Positions 1 to 12,638 of a DNA stretch of 64,000 nucleotides are shown here, in pieces. A program made the position numbers and the translations under genes. Each line of letters starts with the position of its first letter. Position 1 is the stretch's first letter. This stretch comes from Serilophus lunatus (lineage: Eukaryota; Chordata; Aves; Passeriformes; Eurylaimidae): NCBI GenBank assembly GCA_013399895.1, contig VXBA01000127.1:487121-551120 (forward strand), read 5' to 3'. Below the pieces are notes generated by a model. It searched no databases. It had not been told where the DNA came from and saw only the letters and a list, made by a program, of their open reading frames with translations.

Positions 1-3000
1 CATGAGTTTTAAATCCATGTTGGAAGATGTAAATGGACCAGACAGACTTCATGCTCCAAAGTTGATCTGTACCATTTTCCTGATGGTTTGGACTAGTACT
101 TTGATACATAGATCATCACCTTCAGAATTTCAGCTCTCTGACACTGTTTGTGCTGACAGTATTTATTTTTGTACACACTGAAAGCCATTCAGCAATTTTT
201 GTGCAAAAAATTACTAAAGAGTAGTTTTTTTGAAATCATGCACTGTTTCTTCTAAACTTGTCAAAAAGAGTTTTCTGCTTGAGTTATATGCCTATCTTTG
301 GTTTTAATTTGTTTTCTCTTTTGGGAGCCATATTAATAATATGCAATCTTTTCACAATTGCAGATGTATTTTGGGTTCTCTTTTTCCCTGTGATTTATTC
401 AGTCCAAGATCAGGATTTTTGTTCTAGTCAGATAGACGGAAAGTACCATGCTTGGAAGTCTTCACAGAAGCTCCATCTTTCACTGTTAGGATTACTGAAA
501 CTATAATCAGATGAAATGCAGCTGAGCCAGATTAAGGAGTTGTTGCAGCTTGTTCCTCCCCTGCTCTGTCTTTCCTCCTCTTCCCCAGGTATGCATGTGT
601 GATTTTGTATGTGGTTACTTTCTACTGTGGTTCTACTAAAATGTCCCATATAGTGTAGATACTGTTTAATAATAGCTTGCAGTGGATCATTCTGTCAGAA
701 GCCGGTTACTCATGACAAATGAAATTATTCTGGAAGAGCTACAAGAGTGTAGGAAGGAGGAAGAGGTGATCAGAGGATGGCTCATAAAACAAATGCAGAG
801 GTGGACTTTAATTCTGTGCCACTGATCAGACTAGTAGCAGCTTTGTGATGGAAATTCTCCTCTATAATCAATGATATTTGATGGAATGTGACTGGAAAAT
901 AGGTATTTTGCAATCAGTCCCCTTGGTGACTGAATCATCAAATATAAGGTTCTTGCTGAACACACTCTGATGATCAGGAAGCTATTGCCACCTTTGGATC
1001 AAACACCCAACTTTCTTCAGCTAGTTTCAATCAGGCCTGACCCCTGTAGTGATGTTCTGTGTTGCAGTGTTTTCTGGTGTTGAGATTAATGCAGACCACA
1101 AGCTGAAGGCTGATTTGCCTTTCCTGTGTTAGGATAAATGATGTTATGATATGGGTGGAGCACCCACAGGTGAGTTTCCACTGTCTGCATTGCTGTTATG
1201 TGCCCCTGGCCTCACCATCAGTCTCCTAGGACTAATTTGCCAACCTTTAGCTAGAACAGCTGTCAGAGCTCTGTGCATGCTCAGAGTTACAGGAAAACAG
1301 GCATTTACTTTTGTGATCCAGTAAAATATTTAGAACACTTTGTGTCATGGTATTTTTTTGGTTTGATTGTTTTTTTAACTTAACTGGTGGTTATTTAAGC
1401 CATTTTCTTGGGAAAAAGATGGTTGTAGGATGAACTGGGTTTTTTGGGTTCTTTCTGGTTGTGTTTTATAAAGTATTTTTGAAAGGTGATTAGCTAGTGG
1501 AAGTGCTTGGTATTTTTTGAGCCACTGCTAATGCGACTATTTCATTGTGAGATCCAGATAATAGGGACACACATTTCCTTCAGGAAAGAGCCATAAATGA
1601 TTAATGATTGTTTCATTGTTCAGTTTCCAGTTATTTCACCTAGGACTTTTTCTACTTACTCCATGATCCATTTTTTTTGTGAAACTGGTGCCACCCACAG
1701 CTACTGAACAGATTTACAGCATCTAGTAAAACCCCAAGGTCTCCTAGACAGAACTTGATCTTGTTTCAAGTGGAAACATATTTTGGCTGAAGTGAGTCCA
1801 GCTTATTTTATATCTGTTTGATGTAGTTAGCCTTTGAGACCAAAAATGATGTTGTGTAGTTGAATCTTTACATTTTGGCTTCAGACTTGTTTTCATTAGT
1901 GGGTTGGGAGGGGAATAGAAGAGTGTCTGCCCAGGTGTGGCTACATCATGCTATCTCATGGGTCTACTAATGTGATGTTTATACTTCTAAACCCAATTGC
2001 CTACAGTACTTCCTATGCGTTGCTTGTGTTGGCTGTTAAGTGTATTTTCCTAATTTTTCTATGGGTTTTAACCTTTCATCATTTATGACTTGGAAAAAAC
2101 CAGCGAGGCTGCATGCCATTTTTACCTGATACTACATGCAAAAAAGATGGTGACACATTGGAAAATGTTTTATGTTGCTAGCAAAATATAACCTAAAGAC
2201 TTTTCTTGCTCATGTGTTTAATATAGAAGGGTTAGGGAATCTTGAGTTAAAATAACTGTTCTTATGGGACCTTAGAGAAGTCAGTTGAATTTGGCCTCAG
2301 TTTGCAAAAGGACAAAGTGGCCTTAATACTTTGCATTATTAAGGTTTTGTAAATATCTGTTTGTCAACAGGTATGGAGTATTTTGACACTTGAAATACAT
2401 GATGCTTTCTGAGCATAAAATAATACTTTCACAGAAAGGGAAGGATGTAGTGAAAAATTAAAGATAAAATACAAGCAACTTTTTGTCATGTTCTGAAATA
2501 GTTCAGAAGTTTTTGTGTTTTAAAATTTTGAAAGTCCAAGAGTCTGCTGCCGTGGGCATAACACAGCTGGTGAACTGCAAGAACAGAAATTAATATGTTT
2601 AGCTTTTTATAGAATGAATTGTTGTACAGTCATGTCTAGGTTGATTCGATACAACTGTATTGATGTTTGTCTTGCCATTGCTTGTTTTTAGGGCAGTGAG
2701 GGAATTGCTCAGAGAGCAGTAGAGCCCCACACCTCTCAGGCATGCTTGCTTTCACATGGACTACACCTATTACCCTGCTGGAGTCTGGGACAGAGCCAGC
2801 TTTTTGCCAGCCTAGGGCTTCCCCATATGGAAGGATGGTCAACTGCCCAATAGGAGAGCTTCCTGGCTCTCCTGCGCTGCTGGAGCAGTACAAAATAAGG
2901 TCATGTTACATTAAATTTAAAAAGAAGGAAGTTAATGTCAGAAAAATTCACTGGAATCATCTGAACTGGCCTCTTGGAAATGGAGAGAGTTTTCACTTTG

Positions 3001-6000
3001 AGCGCAGCCACAGGTGCTGCTGAACTGTACCAATTGCATGACATGAATGTTATTTTTTTCCTTCCCTAGAACCGTAGTGATAACATGAACAGTTACTGCA
3101 AGTAAAGCTAAACATGCATACTTTGTTTTATCCTACAAATACCCTTCAGTGTGTCTAGAGATAAATCACTTTGTTTTCATTTGATAAGGATGACTAAGTC
3201 CAGCCCACTTGTGGCTTTTTTCATTCCCTCGCTTTAGAGTTACATAGTCATCTTTACATCAGGAAAATACCTGTCTTATCCTGTTCTGGTCTTCTAGTCA
3301 ACAGGTCAGGCCTTCTTGTGATTTACTTAGCCCTTTGAAAGTCTTCAGTATATTTATGTAACTACTGCAGTTTTACATCATTATTCTGCTGTGTACTTTT
3401 TTCCTTTCTGCCACAGACTAGCAAGGTGCTCCTTTTTTTCATGTGATATCCTTGTTTATAATGGGCTTTTTCTGGTTATGGTAACTTACTCTTGTCATTC
3501 TATCCGTTATCTAATGTTCTTTTGACCTCTCATGAATAATGACTGTATTTTTTTTAATCTTGCTTAATCACTGCAAAAACAGCTGCCCTATATAATATTC
3601 TAGGTATCTTTGAAATCGGGTATTGTTTACCCTTCTAGGTTGCTCATTTAGTTGCTTATCACAGAAAGAGGATTATATGTGCTAGAGACAAACAAGTAGA
3701 TGCAAATATATGAAATGTGTACTTTTTGCCAGTGGGAATGAACTTCTGTGGGAAATAAAGATGAAATAGGACATTATGGTAGCATTTATGACTCTACAGA
3801 GCATGTGTATAATATTTTTCATTGATTTGATTAAATTAATGGGATCAGAATTGATAACACAAGTAATAAAGAAGTATTTCTATAGGCATCTGAAAGCAGA
3901 GCCATTGCTCCATGTCATTCCTGAACATATATTCCAGGGACAGAACAGTCTGTCATGGGAAATTTTTCATAACCTGTCATCCTTGTCATATATGGGGAAA
4001 AAGGTATTCTGGGCACTCAGGAAACACTTGCTGAATCTCTAGAGTTTCTAGCCATTATGAAATTATAATGAAGATAATAATTACTGAAAGTTTTAATCTT
4101 GCTGTAGTACATCTCCTGGGAAGATCCCCAGAGCAGGGGCATGCATCTTGCTGAGGGGACTGCTGGTGGGAAAGCCATTCACCAAAGTAAATGGACCTGG
4201 CTAACTCCCTATGTTTATTTTTTATTTTCACCATGTCTTCTGGGAAAACAGCATCTGTTGTAGGAGCTTTATAGCTTCTGTGGCTTCTGTTCACTTAAAG
4301 CTGAAACTTGAATTTGTCTAGCATACACATGTGAGTGTTTTCTATGGCGTTGCCAAATTCCTGGCCCTTTTATAGTCAGGAATCTGGCCCTTTTCTCATC
4401 CGTGCTTTGCTTATGCCCTCTTCTGCAAGATCCTCTCTTTACAAGATCTGTCTTTATTTCATTTGCTCTAGTCCCTTCTATAAGCCCAAGAATTATTTTT
4501 CTCTTGTGCGGGTTTACCCTTCCTAAACCTGTTCTTCGATGCTTGTCTGTTTGTAGAAAGTGTATACTTGAAACTGTGTGCTGTGTGTGCTAATTGCCAT
4601 GTGCTCCCTGGTCATTTTACAGCTATTTTTAGCATAGGTTTTCATTTCCATCTGTATACTTCATTTGGAGTTTCAAAAGGCAGAAATCAAGTTGTGTAGG
4701 AGAATTTTATGAAAGGGCAAAAAGTTTTTCTTACCTTTTGGGGTCTCTAAACTCAGGAAATGCATGTGTAATTCCATTTGCATGTGATTTGCTGATGTTT
4801 CTTTCCTAGAATTAACGTAAACATGACCATTAGGACCTTATCTTGTCTGGTTCCTTGAGGCACTGGTTGTGTCCTACTGTTTGTTTGTGTAGTGTATAGC
4901 TTATTCTGTACAGCTGCAGCTGTAGAAATGCTGTCACCAAAATATATGGGAAGCAAATCTCTCATTCAGTATTGTCTGCATACTTTTACATGTATGTGTC
5001 TTGATTTGTCCATTCTTTAGCATGCTTGCTTCATTCATGGTTCACAAAGGCTGTAGTTAAATACAAGATATTGATTGAAGGGATAGGTAATTCATTTATA
5101 CCTTTGAGTATTACAATTTTCAACCGTTTCTTTTTCCTTTGATTCAACTGCAAGAGTGGGATGGGACACAGAATGGCCTCATTATTGTAGGAGTATTTCT
5201 CTGTTCCCTGCAATGATTCCAAAAGCTCTTGCACACTTCATCAGTATTATTGTAATTCTTTGGCTGCAGGATATTTGGCAGCTGTTGCACCCCACTGGCA
5301 AATCCTATTCAGACTTCACTTCCATTCACCATTGCCATTGGAGAATTGATTTCTCTCTCCTCTGCTCTAACCTTTCCCAATTCATTTTGGATTGTTCAAT
5401 GTGAAACATTTTAATTTCATATCATAAAGCCATTCAGCTCGCAATCCTTTTTTAACCTGTCACCAGGGTAACAGCATAGCATGCTTTCTTTAGGCAATCA
5501 AGTTTTTATTTCACATGCTTAATGTTGCATTAAATGTTTGCATTTTGTTTAACCCTCTTAAATACTTTAAACTCTGGATGTATTTTGCTGGGTAATGAAG
5601 TCTCTGATTTCAGTGTCAAGTCTTCACAGAAATTACCTTACTTAAAATGAAAAACAAGAAATCAGAAGGCGAATACAGTAACGAGAAGATTATTAATAAA
5701 ATCCCAAATGGATGAATGAGGCAAACATCTGTAGAATGACAAAAAATACCTTTCCTCTGGTAAAACCTTCCAGAATCTTATAGTCTTTAGACCTCCACTT
5801 TGGGATTATTTTTACCTGTACGTGCTTGTATCAAATTAATGCAAATATAGGATTAACCAAGCAAAACCATGAATTTAAGAAGTGAAGTATCTGGCCTATA
5901 TGTGTCAACCTATTTCACACTGCTTGCCAGATGTGTGTGGAAACTGTAAGCTGAATACTAAGTATTTTTTATATATCAGAAGTAGAATTCACTGGGATGA

Positions 6001-9000
6001 CGTAGCTGAGTAAAGAAATACGGAATTTTTAAGTGTCCTCTACGTGCATACTATCATGGCATGAACAACTGGCTATATCCATTTTATTGGAAATGAGAAC
6101 AATAATGATTTTCTGTGTTATCATAGATGAGTACAAAAATAAAATAGACATTTTCGTATCTGAAAAAAAAGCATTGATTTCTTATAACTGTGATGTTGCA
6201 GAACAAGTCCTGCTTACCTTGGTAAAGGACTAGGACCAGCTAGGTTCACCCCCACCTGTTTTGTTGGAATTTAAAAAAAAAAAAAGAAAAAAGTTGGTAA
6301 TAGATGTCCTTAAAATACCCAGCCTATAACTATCATTAGAGATGTAGTGCCAAAGGCTACCCGTCTGTCATGTGCAAGTCTCAGTTATGTCGGTATAAAA
6401 GATATGGAGGGAAGGGGAGAAAGTACCTATTTTTAGCATAAGTAAAACCTAAGAATATGGTCTTGCAAATAAGCCCAGGCTTTGCTCATTTATGATGAAA
6501 TAAACCCACTATAATGAAAGCACTAATAAAATGCATTTTAACACTTTCAAATACTAATTTTACAAATCTTCCCACTTGTGAAATAGATTGTACATATCAT
6601 TGCTTAAAAAACCCTAAATGCAGAATATTTGATTACTGTACACTGGAGTGTTTGAGTTTTCATTTGATACAGCTGTTCTTGAGAAAACAGACGTTTATTA
6701 GAGATTAGACCCATGGAGTTGATGTTGCAGTTTTTCTTCCAATAACATATAGCTAACTATACAAGGATAGAAATGCAATTTCTTGTATTGATTTCCAAGC
6801 TTTATGTCCAGTTTTCTGTTTTCCCAAGTCGTACTATAAGCTACCAAGTATTATTACCTGCCAAAAGAGGTTTGGCAGTGTTTTGTTACTGAATTTTGCC
6901 AAAAGGAGCCAAACATATGGTAACAGTTAATTTACTGGTTCTTCTAACCTCCAGGGAACTCTTACAGAGAGCATATTACCTTTTTATCTAACATATTTTA
7001 AATAAAAGAGCTGTTGACTTGAAATTTGATATGCCAGTGTAGAAGCTGAACCTTCAGTGTGGTTACACTCAATTCAGTCTTGTTTAAGGGTATGATTAAA
7101 AGTGTAAACATACAAGATTGAGCTAAGACTACTTTATTTTCAACTTTCAGAGAGACAGGTCTGTTCTATATAGTTTTAGTGTGTGTGTTTAGTGTTTAAG
7201 TGAAAATATCGAAGAGATATTTTCATGAGAAAAATAAGCCCTGTCTTTGTACCAGAAGTTTGGAAGATCCCTTTCTTTGCTTTCGTTTTAATATATTTCC
7301 TGCTATGTGCATTATGAAGCAATGATAAAAAAAGAATATTTTTTGTTTCTTTATATGTAAGACCACAGCCTATTTGTGGCTTTGTAACAAGGTAGACTTG
7401 TGTAATTCTAATGGGAAAAGTACTTGAGAGATGATACATTCAGTTGTTTTGTTATTCACTGTCTTGGAGTTGAATCTCATACCTGATACTTGTGTAACTC
7501 AAAATCAGTCATCTGCTACGTACATTTGAGGTAGCCTCTCTGTTCCACCTTAGGTACTGTATATTTTTGTCTTTGTAAGATGGTGTGACTCTTAAGTGGA
7601 AAACTGCATGGATATGTCATAATATTTTTGATGGGACATTTGAGGTTAATAGTGCCTTAAGTAAAAAATACCCTGATTTCTGTTGTTTCTTCGTAGGTAT
7701 TCAAAGGCCGGGATATTTCTCCCTGGATCTGTGTTGGACTGCTAGGATGACTTTTCCTTTTATGATTACGGATGATTCTTTAATATCTTTCACAAACCCT
7801 TCTTCAGTAGTTTACTTTTCTGTGTAATTAGTTGTGATGCTTGGAGTTTGTTTTGGTTGTGCCTTCCCTTTAACATATATCTTCAAAGCCCATAGTGTGG
7901 GAAGGACTGGGCAGGAAAGAACAGTGTAGGACCCAGTTCTTTTGAAACCAGGGATGTTTACCCTATGAATTAGACAGGAGATGATGACAGGTCGTTATCC
8001 TGTCTCTCTGTGGTGCTTAGTAAGATTAGTCTTGCTGCAGTTAGTAGTAAGATGATACAAATAAGTTATTTGCATATTGAATTCCAGATTTAAAAAACAC
8101 TCCCAAAACATCTGAGTTCCTAGACTTTAAGCTTCTGTCTTTACCCTAATGTTCTGATATGTGTTTTTGAGTTTCCTCTCTCTGAAAGAGATGGTGACAT
8201 ACCTTTGTCACATAGCAATGATTTTTCCAGGCCCTTCTGCCCATTTTTTGTTCAGACATTGAAATTTAAAGTAGGTTTTGGGGCTGCACCTTGTCTTTAG
8301 ACAAGGGATATGCCATGAACCAACAGCTTTTCCCTATTTTTTCCTTGAACTAGTGAGAGTACTTTTCTTCGAGTTTGATGTTGTCCCTCTCTCCTTTCCC
8401 TGCAGCAAAGCCTTTTTTCTTGTTCCTTGTATCCTCAGGCAAATCACAGTCATTTTAAGATGCTTACTAATATTAAGCCAATATTATTTCTCTATTAGCT
8501 GTGATTTATTTTTTTTTCCCCACTCTTTGATCTTGGACAAGTCTGCTACATGCCGACTACAGGCTTCCCTTTCCCAAGTCTTAACGCTTCTATTAGGTGA
8601 ACTCTTCTGAATGGACTGAATCTTTATTTTATTGATTTCCAAACTCCTGGTAGTCTTAGTCATTTAAGCTTCAGTCCCCTTACATTGGGTATTGCAGCAC
8701 CTTTCAACAGCTCACTTCCTTTCAACTTCCTTAGCTTTCAGTCATTCATGAGTGTCTTCCCAGAAGCCAGGGTTAGTAAAAGCTGATAGTATATTACTGC
8801 TTCACAGTTTATAAAAGTTGGATTGCAACGAGAAACCGTTCAATTCAAGGCTTGTGAAGGATGGAGCATAACTCTTCAGAGACAAGGACTTTCATGATTT
8901 AACTCCAGTCACCAACTATGAAGAAAATGAACTCTACCGCAGCCAAAATCAGCTCACAAGGCCAGTTTGTCTCACATGGGAAGGACAAGGAGAGGCTGCA

Positions 9001-9740
9001 GTCATTTGCATTTTGGAGAAATTATGTGAGGTATCAACAAGGAAACTTTTGAATTCAGAGAAAACACGGCTGCTGTGTATGGATTCCCTCAGCAGGAGAG
9101 TGTAAAGGAAGGATTGGGGCTGAAGGCAAAGTTGTGAGAATTAGTTCTGAACATCTTAAGGTATCCTTTCTCAGCTGCCCATACACTATTTCTGAAGGTG
9201 TACTTCAAAAATATTTTGACTCTTCTATGTATTTGTGTAACAGTTTTACTTTGCATTTCAACATTTCTCATCCCAATTCATCTGTTATTTTCTGTCAGGA
9301 AAGATCGTCTTCATGTTCTTTTTGAACATCCTGTTGGCCAAATCCAAGTTGTTTGGTCATGCTTGTTTATAGAATAGGAACTTTCACAGAAAAATAGAGT
9401 TTTATGTGTTGGGTTAGTAAGAAAGAGGAACAGTACTATGTATGTGTAATCATATTCATTAAATAATAATTGGATATGTGAAAAATAATGTTTAAAGGAG
9501 ATTGTGTTTTCTATAGCATATTAAAATGTACCTTTATGGCACATATTAATATGTTATTTATAGATCGTGTGAAAAATATTTTATATGTAGGAAATTTATT
9601 CTCACCTTTTGAATTACTGAACTGCTTTGATCAGTGCTAATTGTCTGGGCAAAAGGCAAGGAAGGAGAAGAAACTTCTAGTTAAGTTCACTGTAGAAATG
9701 TAACTATGTTCTTGTACTGCCTTACTTAACTATCTACTGT
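1..9740. other. Intronic stretch without a recognised gene or transposon
   Basis: AT-rich unique-looking sequence with dense stops in all six frames. The longest open frame is 110 codons (8278-8610, +), hydrophobic and low in complexity because it crosses T- and C-rich runs; I treat it as chance. The only simple repeat of note is the A-run at 6273-6285. I see no RNA gene, CpG island or promoter-like cluster here. Confidence 0.6.
6273..6285. repeat. A-run (A13, followed by G and A6)
   Basis: A mononucleotide run of about 13 A followed by one G and six more A. It could be the tail of a retroposed sequence, but nothing recognisable lies upstream of it, so I call it only a simple repeat. Confidence 0.7.
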
Positions 9741-9806
9741 TGATCACTGAGTATTGGACTAGATGGATATTTGGGCCTGTCAGTATGGCCATTTTTATGT
9801 TCCCTT
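9741..9806 (+). mobile_element. Old CR1-like or CR1-tailed SINE 3' relic of reptile type
   Basis: The stretch contains tggactagatgga, then tttgg, then cagtatggcc and atttttatgtt, in the order found at the 3' ends of CR1 LINEs and their SINE partners in turtles and crocodilians (consensus from memory: ggctagatgga...ggtctgacccagtatggc..ttcttatgtt). The tail differs from the ATTCTGTG tail of the bird CR1 copies elsewhere in the window. If correct, it predates the avian CR1 families and is a deep-time intronic relic. It is only about 65 bp long, non-coding and diverged. Confidence 0.6.
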
Positions 9807-12210
9807 CCTATGTTGATCATGTTTATCCTAAAATAAGCAGAGGGAAAATTAATTGGACTCACTTTGAATTAAAGTTTTTGAACGGTTGGGTTACTGCCAA
9901 AGAGTCTTTATTATTGAGAATGAAGCACTAGCTGTTACAATTTTTTTTATCCTTCACATTCAACCTTAGCTTAATAATTAGTTTAATAATTCTCAGATTC
10001 TCATTCAGGTCTAATGTGTACAACTTTAGCTAAGTAGGAAAACTACACACAATTTTTTTTCTTATTGGCTTTCTTCTCGTTACTTGTGAGACCATAGTAT
10101 GAACAATGGCAGGTGTCCTATTAAAAGGATCAAAATATGTAGAAGGCACTAGATATTTGAGTATGTATCACTGTTAAATAATTAGATGTCTGTGCTTGTG
10201 GCCCAGACTCATAGTGCTTAAGTAACGTAAAACATACAGGTAGGCATCACCTAAAGGTATTTCCACCAATCTAAGGTCTAGCTCATTGTGAAAGGCAACA
10301 TTGTCTTTCTGTTAGTGGTAAATTGAAAAGATGGTTAGTATTAGGTGGCAAAAACTCAGTAGTATGAATGCTGGTTGTAAGCTGAAAGTATAGTAGAAGT
10401 TACATGGAAAGTGATGAGAGTCACTGGAGCTCTGCGGTATGATGTGATTGTGTAGACATGACAAATGAGTGTGTGTTGAAGATACACGTTTTATTTTACC
10501 TAATATAATTTTAAGTTAACTCTTCAGGGTTTTTCCCATCTGCCATTATTTTCTGTTTAACTGAACAGAATTAGTGGCATTAATTTGTTTAATAGGAATC
10601 TAGCACAAAAGAAACAGAATACAGCTTTGGAGTCTTTGAAACATGACACATTTTTAACATGTTGGGCAGAGGAAATAGCTGTCACGTTGCCTGTTGGAAA
10701 CTGGCTTGTGTACCCCCTCTAGCCAAATGCTATAATCACATTTATGTGTGGTGTGGTAGATACGTAGTTGATATGTGGGCTGCCACCCAGCACTGGTTCT
10801 TGTGTATGTAGTAAAGAAGCATCTTTTGAGAAGCCAGACACTGTCTACAAAAATGTATTATTCTTAATGAATCACTGTTCCTGGCCATCTTATGTTTCTT
10901 ACTCTGGCCTATAGGACAACTAGCCAGGGAAAATATGATCATCCTTTTATGAGACTGTGTGCTGTCTTGAAGGTGGGATTCTATGTATTACCTGAATGAA
11001 GTCTCTTATACAGGAAAAATCACAACAGAACAAATGTGATCAATACAGCTGTATTGCAAAACCCATTTCATTGGTGAAGTTCTTGGATGGATTCTTGGTT
11101 CTGCTGCAACAAATCTGTGGGAGATAGTAAGCTCTGTGTAGTAGCCAAGCTCTTGGAAGACTTTGGAACTCCACTGAAATCTGGTGCAAGCTTTGTGTTT
11201 TTCAAGATGCACAAAAAAAGAGAGTGGAATTATGTTTTAAACTATAACCTTTCCAATATTGTGATAAGCTTTAGAGAAACCAGGGCAAATCCATGGGTAC
11301 TACGAAGTGTAGCGGAAATTCCATACTTCTGGCAGTATAATCTGGTTAGTTCCTGGGAGACTGACAGATCAAAAGAGGGCTGTAGTACAGCTTAGATGAG
11401 AGACCTAAATGAAGCTGTTAAACACAGGAAAGACAGCATTCATTCAATACATGGTTCTTCACAAAAAACCTCAGAAAGATATTTGCAGGTAGTGTTCTCT
11501 AAAAAGGTATTTTCAGTTTAGCCTAAGACAGGTTGGGGTTTTTATTTCAGTTAGCTAATTTTATTTAAAGTTTTTCATTAGTTTGCACACCATGTTCCTT
11601 ATGGGATTTGAAGAAGACCAGTGTTGTTACTCAGTGCTGTTGCCAAATTTCCTCAAAGACGACCTTATTCTGATGTCACGTAACTGCCTGTAATGCTAGC
11701 TATGACAGTCTGGGGGTCAGATGTGTGTCTCTGAATAAGAAAGAGATACATTAATTTTTAGGAATTGTTTTTTTAGGAATTAACTTTGTAAATTACTTAT
11801 AGTTGGAGAAATGGTGATCTGTTCAAGAAGATTGTATTATCTAGCAGGATAGAGGCAGCATTGATATGTGAGGCCATGACTTTTTCAAAGTGGAAGTTTT
11901 AGTATTTTCTCCTCCAAATTGGCAAATGTTTTTTCAAATGTGCTGCGCTGTGCAGTATTTTCATTACTTTCAACTGAGAGGAGCTGTAGGTGTTAACCAC
12001 TTCTTAACATGACTCTTTAGCTGAGGCAACTAAATAAGGCAGTTTCAGCTTAAGTATCTGGGTTTTTTGAAACTATGGCCCAATATCTCAACTAAGTACT
12101 GAACTTAGTTTTGAGGAAATGCAATTGCAGAAATGGTCACTAAGATCAAAATCTCTTCATGTGAATGAAGAATTCTTCAATAATTGATCTAGCTGTTACA
12201 CGCAAAATTA
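9807..12210. other. Intronic stretch without a recognised feature
   Basis: AT-rich sequence between the old relic and the CR1 3' end. A 102-codon open frame at 11087-11395 (+) has no recognisable motif, no good initiation context that I can defend, and overlaps an open frame on the other strand. I see no gene, repeat array or regulatory cluster. Confidence 0.5.
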
Positions 12211-12638
12211 CACACAGAATTAATAAGGTTGGAAAGGACCGTAGAGATCATCAAGTCCAACCCTTACCTAGGCTAACAACCAATGCAACATCAGCCTAAC
12301 ATCTCTACCATCTAAACCATACCACTAAGTTCATCATCTAACCTATCTTTAAACACATCCAGGGACAGTGACTCCACCACCTCCCTGGGAAGCCCATTCC
12401 AGTGGGAAATCACTCTCACTGTGAAAAAGTTCCTCCTGATATCCAACCTAAACCTGTCCCGACGCAGCCTAAGACTGTGTCCTCTCGTCCTGTCACTGGG
12501 AGCCTGAGAGAAGAGACCGACCCCCGCCTGACTACAACCTCCTTTCAGGTAGTTATAGACAGCGATGAGGTCGCCCCTGAGTCTCCTCTTCTCCAGGCTG
12601 AACAGCCCCAGCTCCCTCAGCCGCTCCTCATAGGGCAT
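12211..12638 (-). mobile_element. CR1 LINE, 3' end, well preserved
   Basis: This is the 3' end of a CR1 retrotransposon read on the minus strand. The octamer-type tail (attctgtg on that strand) lies at 12211-12220, followed inward by the conserved ggttggaaagga / agatcatcaagtccaacc block. A 108-codon frame at 12312-12638 on the minus strand is uninterrupted. It encodes the C-terminal end of the CR1 ORF2 protein, with LFSLEKRRLRGDLI, SDRTRG, RFRLDIRRNFF and WNGLPREVV. These are the usual blocks downstream of the reverse transcriptase. The rest of ORF2, including endonuclease and catalytic core, is missing by 5' truncation, so it cannot move itself. The unbroken frame makes it the best-preserved, and probably youngest, CR1 copy in the window. 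Confidence 0.93.

Noticed and set aside
8278..8610. 110-codon open frame on the + strand
   Set aside because: Very hydrophobic and Phe/Leu-rich because it crosses T- and C-rich runs; no motif, and it lies inside a PCCA intron. Fits a chance frame.
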